From Asparagopsis taxiformis (Eukaryota; Rhodophyta; Florideophyceae; Bonnemaisoniales; Bonnemaisoniaceae), in NCBI GenBank assembly GCA_030407315.1, contig JALQPE010001878.1, positions 1 to 64,000 on the forward strand: a stretch of DNA of 64,000 nt, read 5' to 3'. A model generated the notes under the pieces. It was not told the DNA's origin. It saw only the letters and a program-made list of their open reading frames with translations, and ran no database searches. This document shows positions 11,701 through 22,972 of the stretch, piece by piece; within the stretch, counting starts at the first letter, position 1; each line of letters starts with the position of its first letter. The translations under genes and the position numbers were made by a program.

Positions 11701-12041
11701 CAGGACTCAAGGAGAGTGAAGAAGGGATCTAGGAAGATGGGGAATGAAGCTGTGAGGTGTTTCTGGTATGTGTATATTTTCGAGCATACCATAGAAGTGA
11801 GAGTGGGTTTCAGGTGGTGTAAGATTTTGCTGACCATGTTCGTGTTTGATGTCTTGATGATTTAATGGGCTGGGGTGGTGTCGAGGAAAGCGGGGATGGA
11901 ATTGGGAAGGAGCGGATTTTTGTAATCTAGGTCGTGAGGGTTCTTGAAGTATGTGCGGATGGTGGTGCATGGCGTTCGGATGGTAGGGAGAACGCGATAT
12001 TGAGGGAGATGGGTGATCGACGATATGCTGACAGGTATTTT

Positions 12042-12172
12042 GTATTCTGGCTGGATACGTATTTCGTATTCTGGCTGGATACATATTCCGTATTCTGGCT
12101 GGATACGTATTTCCTATTCTAACCGGGTATTTATTTCCTATTCTGACCAGATATGTATTTCCTATTCTAGAG
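12042..12172 (+). repeat. 24-bp minisatellite, about 5.5 units
   Basis: Units begin at 12042, 12066, 12090, 12114, 12138 and 12162, of the form GTATTCTGGCTGGATACG plus TATTTC. The first three are nearly identical and the last three drift. Both strands stay open through it, so short frames here are repeat artefacts. Same in copy B at 55384-55514. Confidence 0.85.
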
Positions 12173-12292
12173 AGACGTATTGTATACGAGCAGTTTCGTA
12201 AATGAGAGAATAAAATACGGTCCGATATGGGCCCTGAATTTACCATCCGCTGTAATTTCTTCCCTCCCGGTTTTCGCTGATATATTGTATAC

Positions 12293-12379
12293 TGGATGTC
12301 GGGTCCTAGGATCCCGCTGTATGTACTAGAGAAAGTGGATGTCGGGCCCTAGTATTCCGCCATATGTACTAGAGAAAGT
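12293..12379 (+). repeat. Two ~43-bp direct repeats
   Basis: Two adjacent units, each TGGATGTCGGG(T/C)CCTAG... ending ATGTACTAGAGAAAG. They resemble the CTAGTA/GGACGTCC repeats at 34.88-35.16 kb by the second transposase, and are probably part of a transposon's subterminal region. Confidence 0.75.
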
Positions 12380-12380
12380 G

Positions 12381-12513
12381 GACGTCCGCATCCAAAAAAT
12401 TTTTATTTTTTTTGGACGCGGACGTTCATTTGTTCTAGTAAATCTCGGGGCCGACTAGGACCCGTACTAGAGAGACTGGACGTCCGCGTCCACTTCCGAA
12501 AACACAGACGTTA
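12381..12513. repeat. Subterminal palindrome, GGACGTCC-type
   Basis: GTGGACGTCCGCATCC and GGACGCGGACGTTCA face each other across an A/T-rich centre. CTAGTA and ACTAGAGAGACTGGACGTCC follow. The same vocabulary occurs at 1-56 and 34880-35165, each time near a KDZ-like transposase, which suggests binding sites or element ends. Confidence 0.6.
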
Positions 12514-13194
12514 CCTTTCGCATAATTGTCGAATAATGGGGTAGACTTCGCTGAACGTGTTTGTTCGTGGAACCTTTTCTGGCGAAATCGAACAACACGC
12601 GATCTTCCTGAAGGTTTGCTGCAGTGCATTTCGTCGACCCTGTCAGTTTGGCGACAGCGTACAAACGTTGTCCATTCTGTCATGTAATTGCGAGCTTTGT
12701 CTGGATTGGACGTGTTAATGATAAAGGGAGAAGAGATTAGGAGCTTCGATTCTGCCTGCCTCCTGTAGAAACAGGTCGTTGTCATCCGAATCGGAGTCGT
12801 TTGTTGCGCTGAGGTTCTCATGATGCTCGGAAGCAGCGGGATGGCACAGTTTAGTAACTGTCGTAGCAGAGGCGACGGGGTCTCTGCCGGAGGATAGTAC
12901 AATATCATCGTCGCTAGGAGTAATACAAGCTTTTTGAACTTCTGGAACAATTGTTTCAGAAGTATGCTTGAGTATATTGTTCTGCTGCCCACTATTGGCG
13001 TACGTCAAAGGGAGGGTGGTATCCACAGAATTGCTCTCAGGTCTGAAGATATCCTGTGAAGACGAGGAAGGGAGGACTGGATCTGGATCTGGGGTCTGGG
13101 AATTGGTAGCTCTGGGAGCATGGGGAAGGTTCGAAGTGCTACCATACTCTGTTGCAGGGCGAGGATGATGGGTTTCCGGTGTATTGCAGTCCAT
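12435..13194 (-). pseudogene. Unknown small minus-strand gene, frame-shifted
   Basis: ATG 13194 (MDCNTPETHHPRPATEYG) opens an acidic, Ser/Asp-rich frame (SDDDIVLSSGRDP, NDSDSDDNDLFLQE) to 12715. An overlapping frame continues from about 12760 with NTSNPDKARNYMTEW to 12435, and a third frame (KLTGSTKCTAANLQEDRVL) covers 12467-12664. The composition suggests one protein with a disordered acidic front and a basic back that has lost its frame once or twice, or contains introns. No family recognised. Identical breaks in copy B, so they predate the duplication. Confidence 0.35.
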
Positions 13195-13199
13195 TTACT

Positions 13200-13764
13200 G
13201 AACGGCAAAAGGATTTGAGACTGTTCTGGATGTCGAGCGTCTAGTCAGATTGCGGACAGGGGCGACATAGCTGAGCCGGAGCCTCAGGCCGTTCCTAGAC
13301 TTTCTCGGTCTAGCCATATCTCGATAACCTGGATTGAGGTAGCACCTGTTTGGAAGGGAGGGAAACGCTGTACGCCTCTATATTATGAGGATACAAATCT
13401 CTATAGTCTATCAATCTGTAGAAGAACGAAATTGGAAGGGGAGATCTCAAAGCCGACCGTTACAGTCGTTGCAGAGAACATGTTCTCTATTTCCAATATT
13501 TCCTGGCTTCCATCCCGCAGGATGGAAACCAGGAAATAGTGCAAAGTACTGATGAGTATACATGAAGACTGAAAACTTCAAAGAATGACGTAGTTTTTAC
13601 CAGAATCGTAATTCATCCTATAGTGTTGACTTAGCAAGAAACACGGTCAAGTAGTGAAGGAGATGCCTCTCCTTCACTACTCGACAGTGTTCCTTGCAGC
13701 TTCGCAACTGCAGACAGGGCACTCAGTGCATACGCTATACTCCATGGAGTGGCAGGGAGAAGTT
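13200..13764. other. Intergenic stretch with two palindromes
   Basis: No gene seen. It holds an 18-bp-arm inverted repeat at 13498-13515/13520-13537 (ATTTCCTGG ... CCAGGAAAT, one mismatch) and another at 13646-13685 (AGTAGTGAAGGAGA ... TCTCCTTCACTACT). Such perfect or near-perfect short hairpins fit transposon remnants. Confidence 0.6.
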
Positions 13765-14237
13765 CCAGACTAGTCTAAATTTTGGTAATTTTTGAGCCCA
13801 AAAAATTACCAAATTTTATGCCCCACTCGTAATGCCCGTATGGCTCGTACACCGACCTGCTTTGTGCTCCCGTCCATATTCCATGAAACACTCACCACCA
13901 CCGGTCAGCACTACGTGGGCAGCACCTTCTATAGTTCGGTGCAATTAGGTTTATCGACTATTGGTGCACAACTGTCTCGATGCATGACGATGACTAGATG
14001 TTCAAGATTGTATCAGGAGGGAAGTAGACGGGTATAGATGCACGTCATGGTCATACCCGTTCGGTTTTGAACAGAGCTGCAATGCGCCGTCAATGTTCGT
14101 CAACGACCATCCAGCGAAGAAGCGTAGCAGTTGGAATGTTTAGAAACATCATCAAAGCATGGAATGCATGAACTTGACGCATGCTGGGGCAGGAGCGGTT
14201 GTCCAAATCTGGTACAGGTGGGCGCCGGATGGGTCTA

Positions 14238-14355
14238 AAATTTGGTAATTTTTTGGGCTCTAAAATTACTGCAGTAAAAACTGATCTAGCAAAGTGCACT
14301 TGACTAGATCAGTTTTTACTGCAGTAATTTTTGAGCCCAAAAAATTACCAAATTT
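14238..14355. repeat. 118-bp palindrome, left end of element II
   Basis: Arms read AAATTTGGTAATTTTTTGGG ... inverted, then ATTACTGCAGTAAAAACTG and inverted back. The 28-bp apex (14283-14310) is the exact reverse complement of the apex of the palindrome at 23164-23281 (23209-23236). The two are thus one sequence in inverted orientation. Confidence 0.85.
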
Positions 14356-14810
14356 CACGCCCCTTCTTGTACTCTCTTCACGACTGTTCATTGGGTACTG
14401 ATTGATTTGAACGCAACCAGTGAGTCTTTTGGCGCGTGGGCGCGAATTTATTCGCACCCCTTTAGTTGACCTTCCAAATGTTACGTCTACACGATTTCCT
14501 GTCACTCTCCTCTGCTACTCATCTACTACTCCCTGTAGTACTCCAGCACCTCAAAGGCAATTCAGATCGTGCATCTCCCTGCTTCAGCCCAACTCCCCCT
14601 GCTTTCCAAGCTTCGCTCTTCGCATCTCTCTCTGCTTCTCCCGCTTTGCATCCATCTGTCTCCCCACAGTGACAGTGTCCCATCCCTCTCTCTCTCTTCA
14701 ATCCTTGCTCTCCCGTGCCCTCTCTTTCTCTTCACTCCCTGCCCTTTCGTGCCTACTTCACCTCTATACACCGTTCAGAGTTCAAGAGCTTGTTTATCCC
14801 ACCCACAAAC

Positions 14811-17800
14811 ATGTCTCATCGTCAACGCTCTCGTCTCGCAGCTGCATCTTCCCGCGCTCCAGCTCGGGAGCTGACAGTCCCTGCGATGCCCCGGGCTGGT
14901 AGCACGCTTGCGAACTACGAGTTCCGGCAGATGACACTTCCGATTGCGGACATTCATGTCACGGAAGAAACATCGCGCGAGGTTGATGAGTCGCATGTAG
15001 ATGTGTTGTTTCAGAAGATGGTTCTTGAAGGCTTTCAGACCTCTTCCGTGGGCTCCGTGACTGTCGTTGGTCTAGCCCACGAGTCCGACGAAACACGCTT
15101 CTACATCGCGGATGGTCTCCATCGTCGTGGCGCTCTTGTCCGAGCCAAAGCGGAAAGAGTTGAACGTCTGGCTTCTATTGTGGGCAGCGTTCCTGTTCAG
15201 GAAGCGTTCAGGCCAGATGGACAAGCCATGACGATGGAAGACGTGCTCTACCTGAGTCAGCGGCTGAACGAACTGGTGCACACGGTTTTACCGACCACCA
15301 TCCGCGACCGTATTCATGCTATCATCAGCATATACAACTGCAACTTGAAGTACGCGAAGGAAGGGGAAAGGAAACTCTCCAGTATGACAGCTTCGCAGCT
15401 GTGTAACTGGTTCTTCCAGCGTCACTTCAGTGGGATACTCAGGAAGAGTACGGTGACGTCTATCGTCAATGTGGCTCTGAACATGAGACGTTCACCACGC
15501 ACGTACGAGGCGTACAAGATGGCCTCTGGTAGGAAGGAAAATGAGGTTGGAATCAGCCTTCTAGTGCTGAAGGACACCGCGTCCACGAAGGCTGAGGACC
15601 GTGCCAGTGAACTGATGGTTAGGTGCATTCACTACCGCTCTGTGAAATTGCTCCAGTCCTTTGGTCGCATCCCAGGTCTCCAGCTCAGGGTGTATCTCAA
15701 TTACATCAGAGATTTCTACCTGGTAATCCGTGAAGTCGCACCCAAGGTTGGGATGACTACGGACGAGCTGGCAGACCTGGAGGACCTCGAACCGGATGGA
15801 ACGGACATGATCCCGACCTGGAAATCCGTGTTCAAGCGCATGGTTCAATATGAAGAAGAACCTGTGCCGAAACAGGAGAAGAACCACGAGCGTCGGCGAG
15901 AAGATTTCCGATCCTTCATCCTGCAACGTTTCAACATTGCACCGGATCGTGAGACTCCGCCCCCTCCTCCCGGAGCATCTGGCGATGCAGTGCTTGCCAC
16001 TGCGGCCAGTCAAGGCGCACAAGATGTGGGGAAGGAGAGCGAGAAAGCGGCAGAGAGCGTTCCTGCTCCTGCCCCTGTGGCATCTGCCACTCCTCCGAAG
16101 TCACCATCACAGGTGACTCGGCAGGCTCGCTCTCCGACCCAATTCGGGGAGAATATCATGGAACCTCTCCCCGTTCCCCGTCCCTCACAACCCCTTCCTG
16201 AGGACGAAATCAATCCGATGGACATTTCTCCTCCAGTGCCATCCATGGCCGACTCCCAAGCCAAGCCGGACTCAACAGCCCGCGCCCCTTCCCCCTCGAA
16301 GCCCAACTCTCCTCCCCCTTCCCCCTCCAAATCCAACTCCCCTCCCCCTTCCCCCTCACAACCCAACTCACCCCCTCGCTCCCCCATGGCCGTCTCCCCA
16401 CCCACGTCTGCTCCTGTTCCCGACTCTGCTATCGCCACGGAACAGCAGAACCCCGAAACCTCGGTTGAAGCTCCTCAACCGCATGGGTGTGGTGGGGGGA
16501 CAGTAGTTTCACGCTCTGTGCGCATTCCGCCCGATGAAACTACACCACGTCCCTTTCCCTGCTCGCTTGGATCACACTGTCGCTTCCCCGGCTATGCCGC
16601 TGTGCACAAATGCACAGCGTGCAACATTAAGCCAGTACACAATCTGTGCGACTATCCACGAGCATATCACCTCATCCCCATCAAGTACCTCAACAACGGT
16701 GAGCGAGACATGGTGTTCGTCTGCTCCCGTGAGTGCTACGATGGCCGTCAACCGGATGACCCCCTTTCTTGGATCCCTCCTGCAGGGGTCACGTTACGAG
16801 AAGCGTGGGAAGGTTATGCGTACAATCCTTTCGAAAAGGATGCGTCCTCTACCGAGTCTGCTGAAGAAAAGGATAAGCAGACTGGTGAGGCTCCGCGGAG
16901 TACGATGGGAGGGAAGGCGCCGATATCCCGGGAACCAGCCAAGAAAACTGCCTCTGGAACACCGCGGCGGGGCGAAAAGAGGAGGACAGAGCCGACCACT
17001 CCTCCTCCGACTCGGATGACTCGGTCCAAGACCAGAAGTGCCGCTATCGCCGAGCAACTCATCGCTCTCGGTAGCCCGTCTTCTCCTCCTGTCTCCCTTC
17101 CGCTTCCTGCACAGCGACCCTCATCTGGCGAAAAGGAGCGTGAAGGTGAGATAGAAGACGGTGAAACCCCTACAAAGGCGAAGGTGACTTCCAAGGGGTT
17201 TCGGGTACACAGGTACGAGGACGAGCAGCCACAGCCACCTTCCCATCTCACGGAGCAGACCATGGTTGCCGAAGCTGCTAGGTTCGTGCGTTCAATTTCG
17301 GGTCTGCTCCATCCTGAACACCGCTCTGGGTTCATGATGACGAGTGGGGAGGTGGAGGAGATCAGGGAGGATATCAACTCCGCGGCTGGTGGTACATCCG
17401 AAGAGAGGATTGTTTATTGGGAGCGGGCAAGGGCTAGTATTGATTTCGATGGATACATCGTCCTCGAAGACGTACTAGGAGCTTCCGATGTACGGTCTGC
17501 AATCCACGAACTGCTCTCTGGGTCTGCCCAAAAGTTCGATGACAATGTGGAAGGGGCGTGGGGCACGATTCTGAACTCCGGTTCAGCTGCCGAGGATGCC
17601 CGGGGTGGTGCGTCTCACCAGCGGTACATGACCCCCCGCTCGGCTGTCATTGAAGACCTCGACGGGGAGCAATCCATGTCGCTGGCTCATGACAAGGTTT
17701 CCGTGGATGTCATCATCGCAATTATAGCGGAAATGTTGCACTTGGAGGATTCCGTTTCATCTTTGAACGGATTCAAGAAAGGCTCCAAGCTGCGCTTTGG

Positions 17801-18359
17801 GAGGACAGGACTTCGGATGCTCCTGACGGGTTCCAACTGTAATCGTCAGATCCCGCATCTCGACTTCACGTACCCAGGACCGCCACGCGAGGAACCGAAC
17901 CGCTATTGTGGGACCCCTGCACCAGACCCAGACTATTCTTTCATAGCTACTGGTGCAGTTGGGTCCCCGATTTTGGTACGACCGCGGAGTCATGCCTTCC
18001 TCAACGCCCCTCGTGATGCCTTCCTGGCCATCTGGCCCCATCTCCATCCAAAATTGGTTTGGATTCCACCCTTCTCTGTTCTCGTGACTCGTGGTGACGT
18101 AGAGCACGCTGGTGCGGGATGGCAGGATTACGACTTCGTGAAGGACAAAATTTCTAAGACTGGAGTACAATACGGTCATCACATTCGAGTCCATAGCATG
18201 GCTGTACGTGATTCTTCCGAGCTAGTCAATGATGTCGTCTACGCACCGGTGCAGAGTGACGACCCCAATCGTCTGCCGAAACCTTACGAGTTCACACACG
18301 ACTTTGAGTCGGACGATGAGGTACCGTATAGTAGTGAAGATTACATCACAGTTGAGTAG
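14811..18359 (+). CDS. ParB-like / zinc-binding / 2OG-Fe(II) dioxygenase fusion
   Basis: ATG 14811 (AAACATGT context) gives 1182 residues; the frame is open upstream, but only with non-ATG starts. Residues ~40-130 resemble the ParB/Srx fold: PIADIHV near the front and YIADGLHRRGAL with DGLHR at 101-105, matching the G-x-HR core of ParB domains. A helical region and a long Pro/Ser-rich linker follow. A Cys/His cluster spans 584-642 (C584, KCTACN, VHNLC, FVCSREC) and looks zinc-binding. The C-terminal part has a double-stranded beta-helix pattern: H1016-x-D1018 (PHLDF), then GDVEHAG with H1099, and R1126 as a possible 2-oxoglutarate ligand. The substrate is unknown; oxidation of a modified base or a chromatin protein is inferred from context. 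It shares its element with a methyltransferase-SET gene. Confidence 0.75.
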   Translation: MSHRQRSRLAAASSRAPARELTVPAMPRAGSTLANYEFRQMTLPIADIHVTEETSREVDESHVDVLFQKMVLEGFQTSSVGSVTVVGLAHESDETRFYIADGLHRRGALVRAKAERVERLASIVGSVPVQEAFRPDGQAMTMEDVLYLSQRLNELVHTVLPTTIRDRIHAIISIYNCNLKYAKEGERKLSSMTASQLCNWFFQRHFSGILRKSTVTSIVNVALNMRRSPRTYEAYKMASGRKENEVGISLLVLKDTASTKAEDRASELMVRCIHYRSVKLLQSFGRIPGLQLRVYLNYIRDFYLVIREVAPKVGMTTDELADLEDLEPDGTDMIPTWKSVFKRMVQYEEEPVPKQEKNHERRREDFRSFILQRFNIAPDRETPPPPPGASGDAVLATAASQGAQDVGKESEKAAESVPAPAPVASATPPKSPSQVTRQARSPTQFGENIMEPLPVPRPSQPLPEDEINPMDISPPVPSMADSQAKPDSTARAPSPSKPNSPPPSPSKSNSPPPSPSQPNSPPRSPMAVSPPTSAPVPDSAIATEQQNPETSVEAPQPHGCGGGTVVSRSVRIPPDETTPRPFPCSLGSHCRFPGYAAVHKCTACNIKPVHNLCDYPRAYHLIPIKYLNNGERDMVFVCSRECYDGRQPDDPLSWIPPAGVTLREAWEGYAYNPFEKDASSTESAEEKDKQTGEAPRSTMGGKAPISREPAKKTASGTPRRGEKRRTEPTTPPPTRMTRSKTRSAAIAEQLIALGSPSSPPVSLPLPAQRPSSGEKEREGEIEDGETPTKAKVTSKGFRVHRYEDEQPQPPSHLTEQTMVAEAARFVRSISGLLHPEHRSGFMMTSGEVEEIREDINSAAGGTSEERIVYWERARASIDFDGYIVLEDVLGASDVRSAIHELLSGSAQKFDDNVEGAWGTILNSGSAAEDARGGASHQRYMTPRSAVIEDLDGEQSMSLAHDKVSVDVIIAIIAEMLHLEDSVSSLNGFKKGSKLRFGRTGLRMLLTGSNCNRQIPHLDFTYPGPPREEPNRYCGTPAPDPDYSFIATGAVGSPILVRPRSHAFLNAPRDAFLAIWPHLHPKLVWIPPFSVLVTRGDVEHAGAGWQDYDFVKDKISKTGVQYGHHIRVHSMAVRDSSELVNDVVYAPVQSDDPNRLPKPYEFTHDFESDDEVPYSSEDYITVE

Positions 18360-18622
18360 GTAGGATTTCACCTATAGGTTGCTCTCAACTAAAGTTTCTA
18401 TTGTTTTCTTAATGTTCCTCCATTGCTTCACCTGTAGCATAGTATACTATATACTAACAGTATACTCTTCCCCATTGCTTACTGACAACTTGTGACATTC
18501 TGTGATCTACGATATTGTTTTCCTCTCAACCCAGACTAACGAGTGCGTATCCATGAGCTAAGAGCGCTCCCGACCTCAGCAGTACATCTACTTTGTCTTT
18601 TCCAGCTGCTATTCAGGTCCTA

Positions 18623-19121
18623 AAATTTGGTAATTTTTGAGCCCAAAAAATTACCAAATTTTAGACCCATCCGGCGCCCACCTGTTCCAGATTTGGACAA
18701 CCGCTCCTGCCCCAGGCTACGTCAAGTTCATACATTCCATGCTTTACTGATGTTTCTAAACATTCCAAATGCTACGCTTCTTTGCTGGATGGTCGTTGAC
18801 GAACATTGACGGCGCATTGCAGCTCTGTTCAAAACCGAACCGGTATTACCATGACGTGCATCTATGTCCGTCTACTTCCCTCCTGATACAATCTTGAACA
18901 TCTAGTCATCGTGATGCATCGAGACAGTTTTGCACCAATAGTCGATAAACCTAATTGCACCGAACTATAGGAGGTGCTGCCCACGTGGTGCTTACTCGTG
19001 GTGGTGAGTGTTCCATGGCATATGGTCGCTGGTACAAAGTAGGACGGAGTACGAGCCATACGGTCACTACGAGTGGGGCATAGGATTTGGTAATTTTTGA
19101 GCCCAAAAAATTACCAAATTT
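18623..19121 (-). mobile_element. 499-bp MITE with palindromic ends
   Basis: Each end is a 38-39 bp palindrome (AAATTTGGTAATTTTT then GAGCCC...). The interior is the reverse complement of 13817-14237, with a few percent differences. It carries no real gene; it looks like a small non-autonomous element or the right arm of the foldback unit. Confidence 0.7.
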
Positions 19122-19500
19122 TAGACTAGTCTGGCGACCGTCTGTAGCTAATGGGGCTTGAATTTAGGTGCAGTGTCTCTGTATTATTAGTGAAGCTGGC
19201 TCAAGGTTGTGGAGATTTTGTTTAATGCACTGTCATGATACAGAATGCGCCCAAGCTGCATACCCGTTCAAAACATTGCACCCCTTCACCAATCTTCAAC
19301 AACAAAACTCCAAACTCTTTCATCATCCCGCGACCCCTCGTCAGAAATCGGGGCTTCCATAAATTCCAATTTCAAATTTTGCGGGCGCGCGGAAAAATCT
19401 CCTTGCCGTCCTGTCAGGCACATGTGCCGGATTGCATTGCAATCTTCTCTACCAATCTATCCTATTCTCTCTTCTCCCTCGTTCCCGAGCATCCCCTGAA

Positions 19501-22500
19501 ATGGCGCAGCCACAACGCCGGCACGGGCTTGTCGAAACCTACAGCGAAGATGGGCCGATGCATCCATCTGACAAGTACGGGAACGGAACCATTTTATGGG
19601 TTGATCCCGCTCGCGTTGTTTCAATTCCTGCTATCGCAGGGGCTAGCACCCCAGCCTCCGATGTCACATCCGTAGTGCATCTGGATTTCGAACGTCTCTA
19701 TCTGTACGGTAGCATTGCAGACAATGGTGACGTAACCTTGGTGGGAGGCATGGACGTGTGCGAGGGGGTATGGTCGCGCCCTCGACGGAACACATCAAGA
19801 TATTTACTTCGCATGAGCTACGAATCTATTACTACCAAACCACATACGCTTGCCTCTATTCTCTTTCATATCCTGGAGAGGGAAAGGATTATTCCGTTCT
19901 ACGAAAGTGTAACAATAGTCGCTCTCATGCGAGACTGTTGGCATGAAGCTGAGAAGAAAGAGGATCATGTGCCCCTTGCAGATCGTTCGCTCACAGCGTT
20001 TCGAAAGGCTGTGAGTAGTATGTACAAGTTTGACCTGCCAGCGAATGCTTCAATCCTTGTGGATAAATGGTTCTCGTATGCCTACCATCGTCACACCTTT
20101 AACATTGTGCAAGCAGTCCGAACCTTCACCAGTTCTGCTGGTGATGATGGTAGTGTAGACATAGACACACGGGTATGGGATCTATTCCTTACGAGCTGTG
20201 GGTTGCTGGATCTATCGGTATCCTTCTTCATTCCCGTGTTTGTCCATGAGCGTGATGAGGAATCAGCAGAGGATCCACTCAAAACCTCAGAGTCCTGGAC
20301 CACCAGTTCCAGTTCAGAAAGAGTTCTACACCGAGCATAACTTCTCCCAGTCCGCGATTGGTCGAGATGCCTTCTCAAGGCAATCACTAGCATGTCAATT
20401 CTTCGTTTCACAGACCCAGGAGCGCGCTTCGCATCAAGATAGCTGGACAACTCCGAGACTTACCACACCTTTCGAGAGGGTTGTATTTCTCATGGCATTG
20501 ATACAAATGGACCGAGATTGGAAGTTGCAGGCAGAATCCCGGCCACGCTCACGTACAAGAACGAGGTCTTCGAATAGACCCACGCCGCTTCTCAAGAAGG
20601 ACAGTCCGTGGACTGCACAGCGTCTTGGATATGGTATTCACGTGATTCTGAAGTCATGGGACGTACTGGCAAAGTCGCTAGGGGCTACCAATACAGAGGA
20701 GCTCTTGCAACCGTACCTTCTGTACGACCAGAGACTGTTCACGTACCACGTCCTGGACTCGGAAAATAGGGGTTTCTCACCGCTTCGAGAGCTGAAAACC
20801 TTGTTGCATGGCAGAGGAGCTGTTCGAAGAGTGCAACACTCGGCAAGCATTTCAAGTGCTGCTGTCCATCGTACGCTGCTGCAAGATGCTCAGATGCGCC
20901 TCTGCGCAAAGTCCTTCTGGGAGCACGTAATGACGATCTGTCGGCACAAAGGATTGTTCGACCAAACCGTTTCTTCACCGCGAGCAATATCTTTCCTACA
21001 GGGCTTCCAAGCGTCGACTGGTTCCCCAGATGCTGGGAGGTTTACGACTATTCGGGCTCTGGGTATGGTTGAAAGGCAACTCACGGCATTCAGCCTCACA
21101 GAAGAGCCACAATCAACGCCCGACCCTAATGAGGAGCTGTTCGGAGACACTGAGAGAACAGCTTCTCCAGTACGGGATTCTCCGTCCGGCGGGAACGAAA
21201 CGAGCCCGAATGCCAAACGCAGACGACTAGAGGAAAGCCCTTCTGGTGCAGGAAGCTCGAGCAGGAACAGCGGTCACAGCCGTACCGCCGAAGCGGCCAG
21301 AGCTGATATAAAATCCATGCGTGCAGAAGATGAAGTGTTGATTCCTCCACAAATGGACAACATGAAAGGATCTGTCCTGCATACTTTCAACTGCAGCTTC
21401 AGAGACCTTTTGAAGAACTATGACGCTGTTGACAATCCTCGAAAGCCGCAACTCCGGGAAGGTGCTCAGTTGGTACTCACTGACCCGCCGTACAATACGA
21501 GACGCATGTCCGGCAGAGACAACTCCGCTTACGATGTTCTCCGCCAGGAAGAAATCGTAGACACGGTGGCAGAAATTGCTAGGGTGACTCGAAAGGGTGG
21601 TCATGTCCTCATCTTCACATCTGCTGCTCTGTTCTACAATTGGGTATACGAGCTTCGCAAAGTGAAATACTCTACGGGTAGTCCTATGTTCGCGGTTGAT
21701 TCGCAGCCTATCGTCTGTACTCGGAGCCCCACCCATTTTACTTCGCCTCCGTATAGGATTACGACCAGTTTGTTAAATATGGTCGAGCTGGTTGTACATG
21801 CTACGAAGCTGGGTAAGGGTAAAGAAGGCTGGGGGATGGTGAACTACCGAAATGCAGGATACATCCCTTCTAGGTTCAAGGCTTGGACAAATGTCATCGA
21901 CAACATCCCGCGCATCACAGCGTCGGAGACAGTGAAACATTTGGACAAAGACAAGAAAAAGGTTACGTTGTGCCCCGAGCAGAAGACCGTAGCTCTCATG
22001 CAAGAGCTCATTGGACGTTTCTCAAACCAGGGAGACTTGGTCGTGGACATGTTTGCTGGCACTTTCTCTACTGCAGTTGCATGCCTTACTATGCACCACG
22101 GTCAGTACAGGAGGTTTGTGGGGTGTGAGAAGTTCGCGGACTGCTTTGAACTATCCCTTCCTAGAGTCAATCTTGCATTTCTGCAGCAGGTCTCTATTGG
22201 GAACTTTGCTCAACAGTCCACGCCCGCCCTGCAGCAGCTGGCCACTTCTCAACTGGGAACTTCCGATGAGGATTCCCACTCGAAGAACCCCTCCAGTTTA
22301 CCAAGTTCGACACAACTTCCACCCCACCTCATCAGCTTTCTAACCGCCATTTGGTGCATCCCAGACCAGCACAATGACTTGACAGACCTTCCTGTTCACA
22401 AATGGCCACAATCACTGCTGGGCTTGTTGTCTACCATGGATAGTAAAACCCTGCTTTCAATTGATGCAATGGCATACAATGTATACGTTGCAACTTCAAC

Positions 22501-22972
22501 TATACCTGCAGCTGGTGATGGACTCTTCGCAAGAGTAGATATTGATCTAGGAGATATCGTCGGGTACTATTTTGGGGCAGTAGTTTACAAGGATCTCTAC
22601 CAAGCAAAACTGAAGACGTTTGGTACGGGTCCGACTTCGTTCTCGATTGAGCGCTTCCAAAAGTACGCAGTTCAAATCAAGGACCCCAATGTCACCTGCT
22701 TGCTTCCGTCTACGTCTGGCCGCCCCATCTTCATTGTTCCATTCGACTATTGCGCTGCTTCGAAAATCAACGACCCAACGTTCGTGGATCCAGCAGAGGG
22801 AACGGATCGCCCGTCGCGAACTGCTAATGTTAGTTTCTCCTCCCCTGTACAAGAATTCATCAGTGAGAGCTCTGTGTCTAGCTACGAAGTTGTATGTGTC
22901 ACTGCTACTGAGGCTATCTCAGCTGGCTCCGAGCTGTTTATCGAATACGGTCATGATTACTTCACTGTCTAG
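19501..22972 (+). pseudogene. DNA methyltransferase-SET fusion, type II (frame interrupted)
   Basis: ATG 19501 (MAQPQRRHGLVETY) opens frame 1 to the stop at 20338-20340. The protein continues in frame 2 to 22972, with the join somewhere in 20280-20460 by frameshift or an intron. The order matches the type-I protein: SCGLLDLSVSFFIP parallels its ILSGIVPQTFLIG, and TPFERVVFLMAL parallels PPETFEVLMYFQAL. Motif IV is DPPYN (D encoded at 21482). Motif I is DMFAGTFSTA (D at 22046), with Met where type I has Pro. The C-terminal SET domain shows AGDGLFA, YYFGAVVY, KINDP, ANVSF and ELFIEYG. Beta-class order (IV before I) indicates N4-cytosine or N6-adenine methylation. It lies 1.14 kb after the ParB-dioxygenase gene. 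Confidence 0.75.

Larger units (their letters stand above)
57..16138. repeat. 16-kb duplicated block, copy A
   Basis: This block is collinear with 43391-59480. The coordinate offset drifts only from 43334 to 43343 through small indels, and nearly every line matches base for base. The left limit is at GTTGCGACAGGG (57); the right limit is inside the ParB-dioxygenase gene at 16138, after GCTCGCTCTCCGAC. Differences are scattered substitutions and one-base homopolymer changes. Copy A carries a frameshift and motif damage in its methyltransferase-SET gene, but keeps the complete ParB-dioxygenase gene because it runs on past 16138. Confidence 0.95.
13765..19134. mobile_element. Foldback-like unit around the ParB-dioxygenase gene
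   Basis: The ~470-500 bp left arm (13765-14238) returns inverted at 18623-19134. Both carry ACTAGTCT at the outer edge, a short palindrome (AAATTTGGTAATTTTT/GAGCCC...) and the same internal sequence (minus-strand peptide HVGSTSYSSVQLGLST at the right arm). The gene at 14811-18359 lies between the arms. The right arm alone, with a palindrome at each end, could also be an independent 499-bp MITE, which would make the pairing accidental. Confidence 0.5.

Noticed and set aside
12042..12172. Short YSGWIR/FWLDTY repeat peptides as genes
   Set aside because: They are translations of the 24-bp minisatellite in different frames.
16010..16438. Gly/Glu-rich minus-strand frame with repeated GEGGGEL
   Set aside because: Mirror of the Pro/Ser-rich linker of the ParB-dioxygenase.
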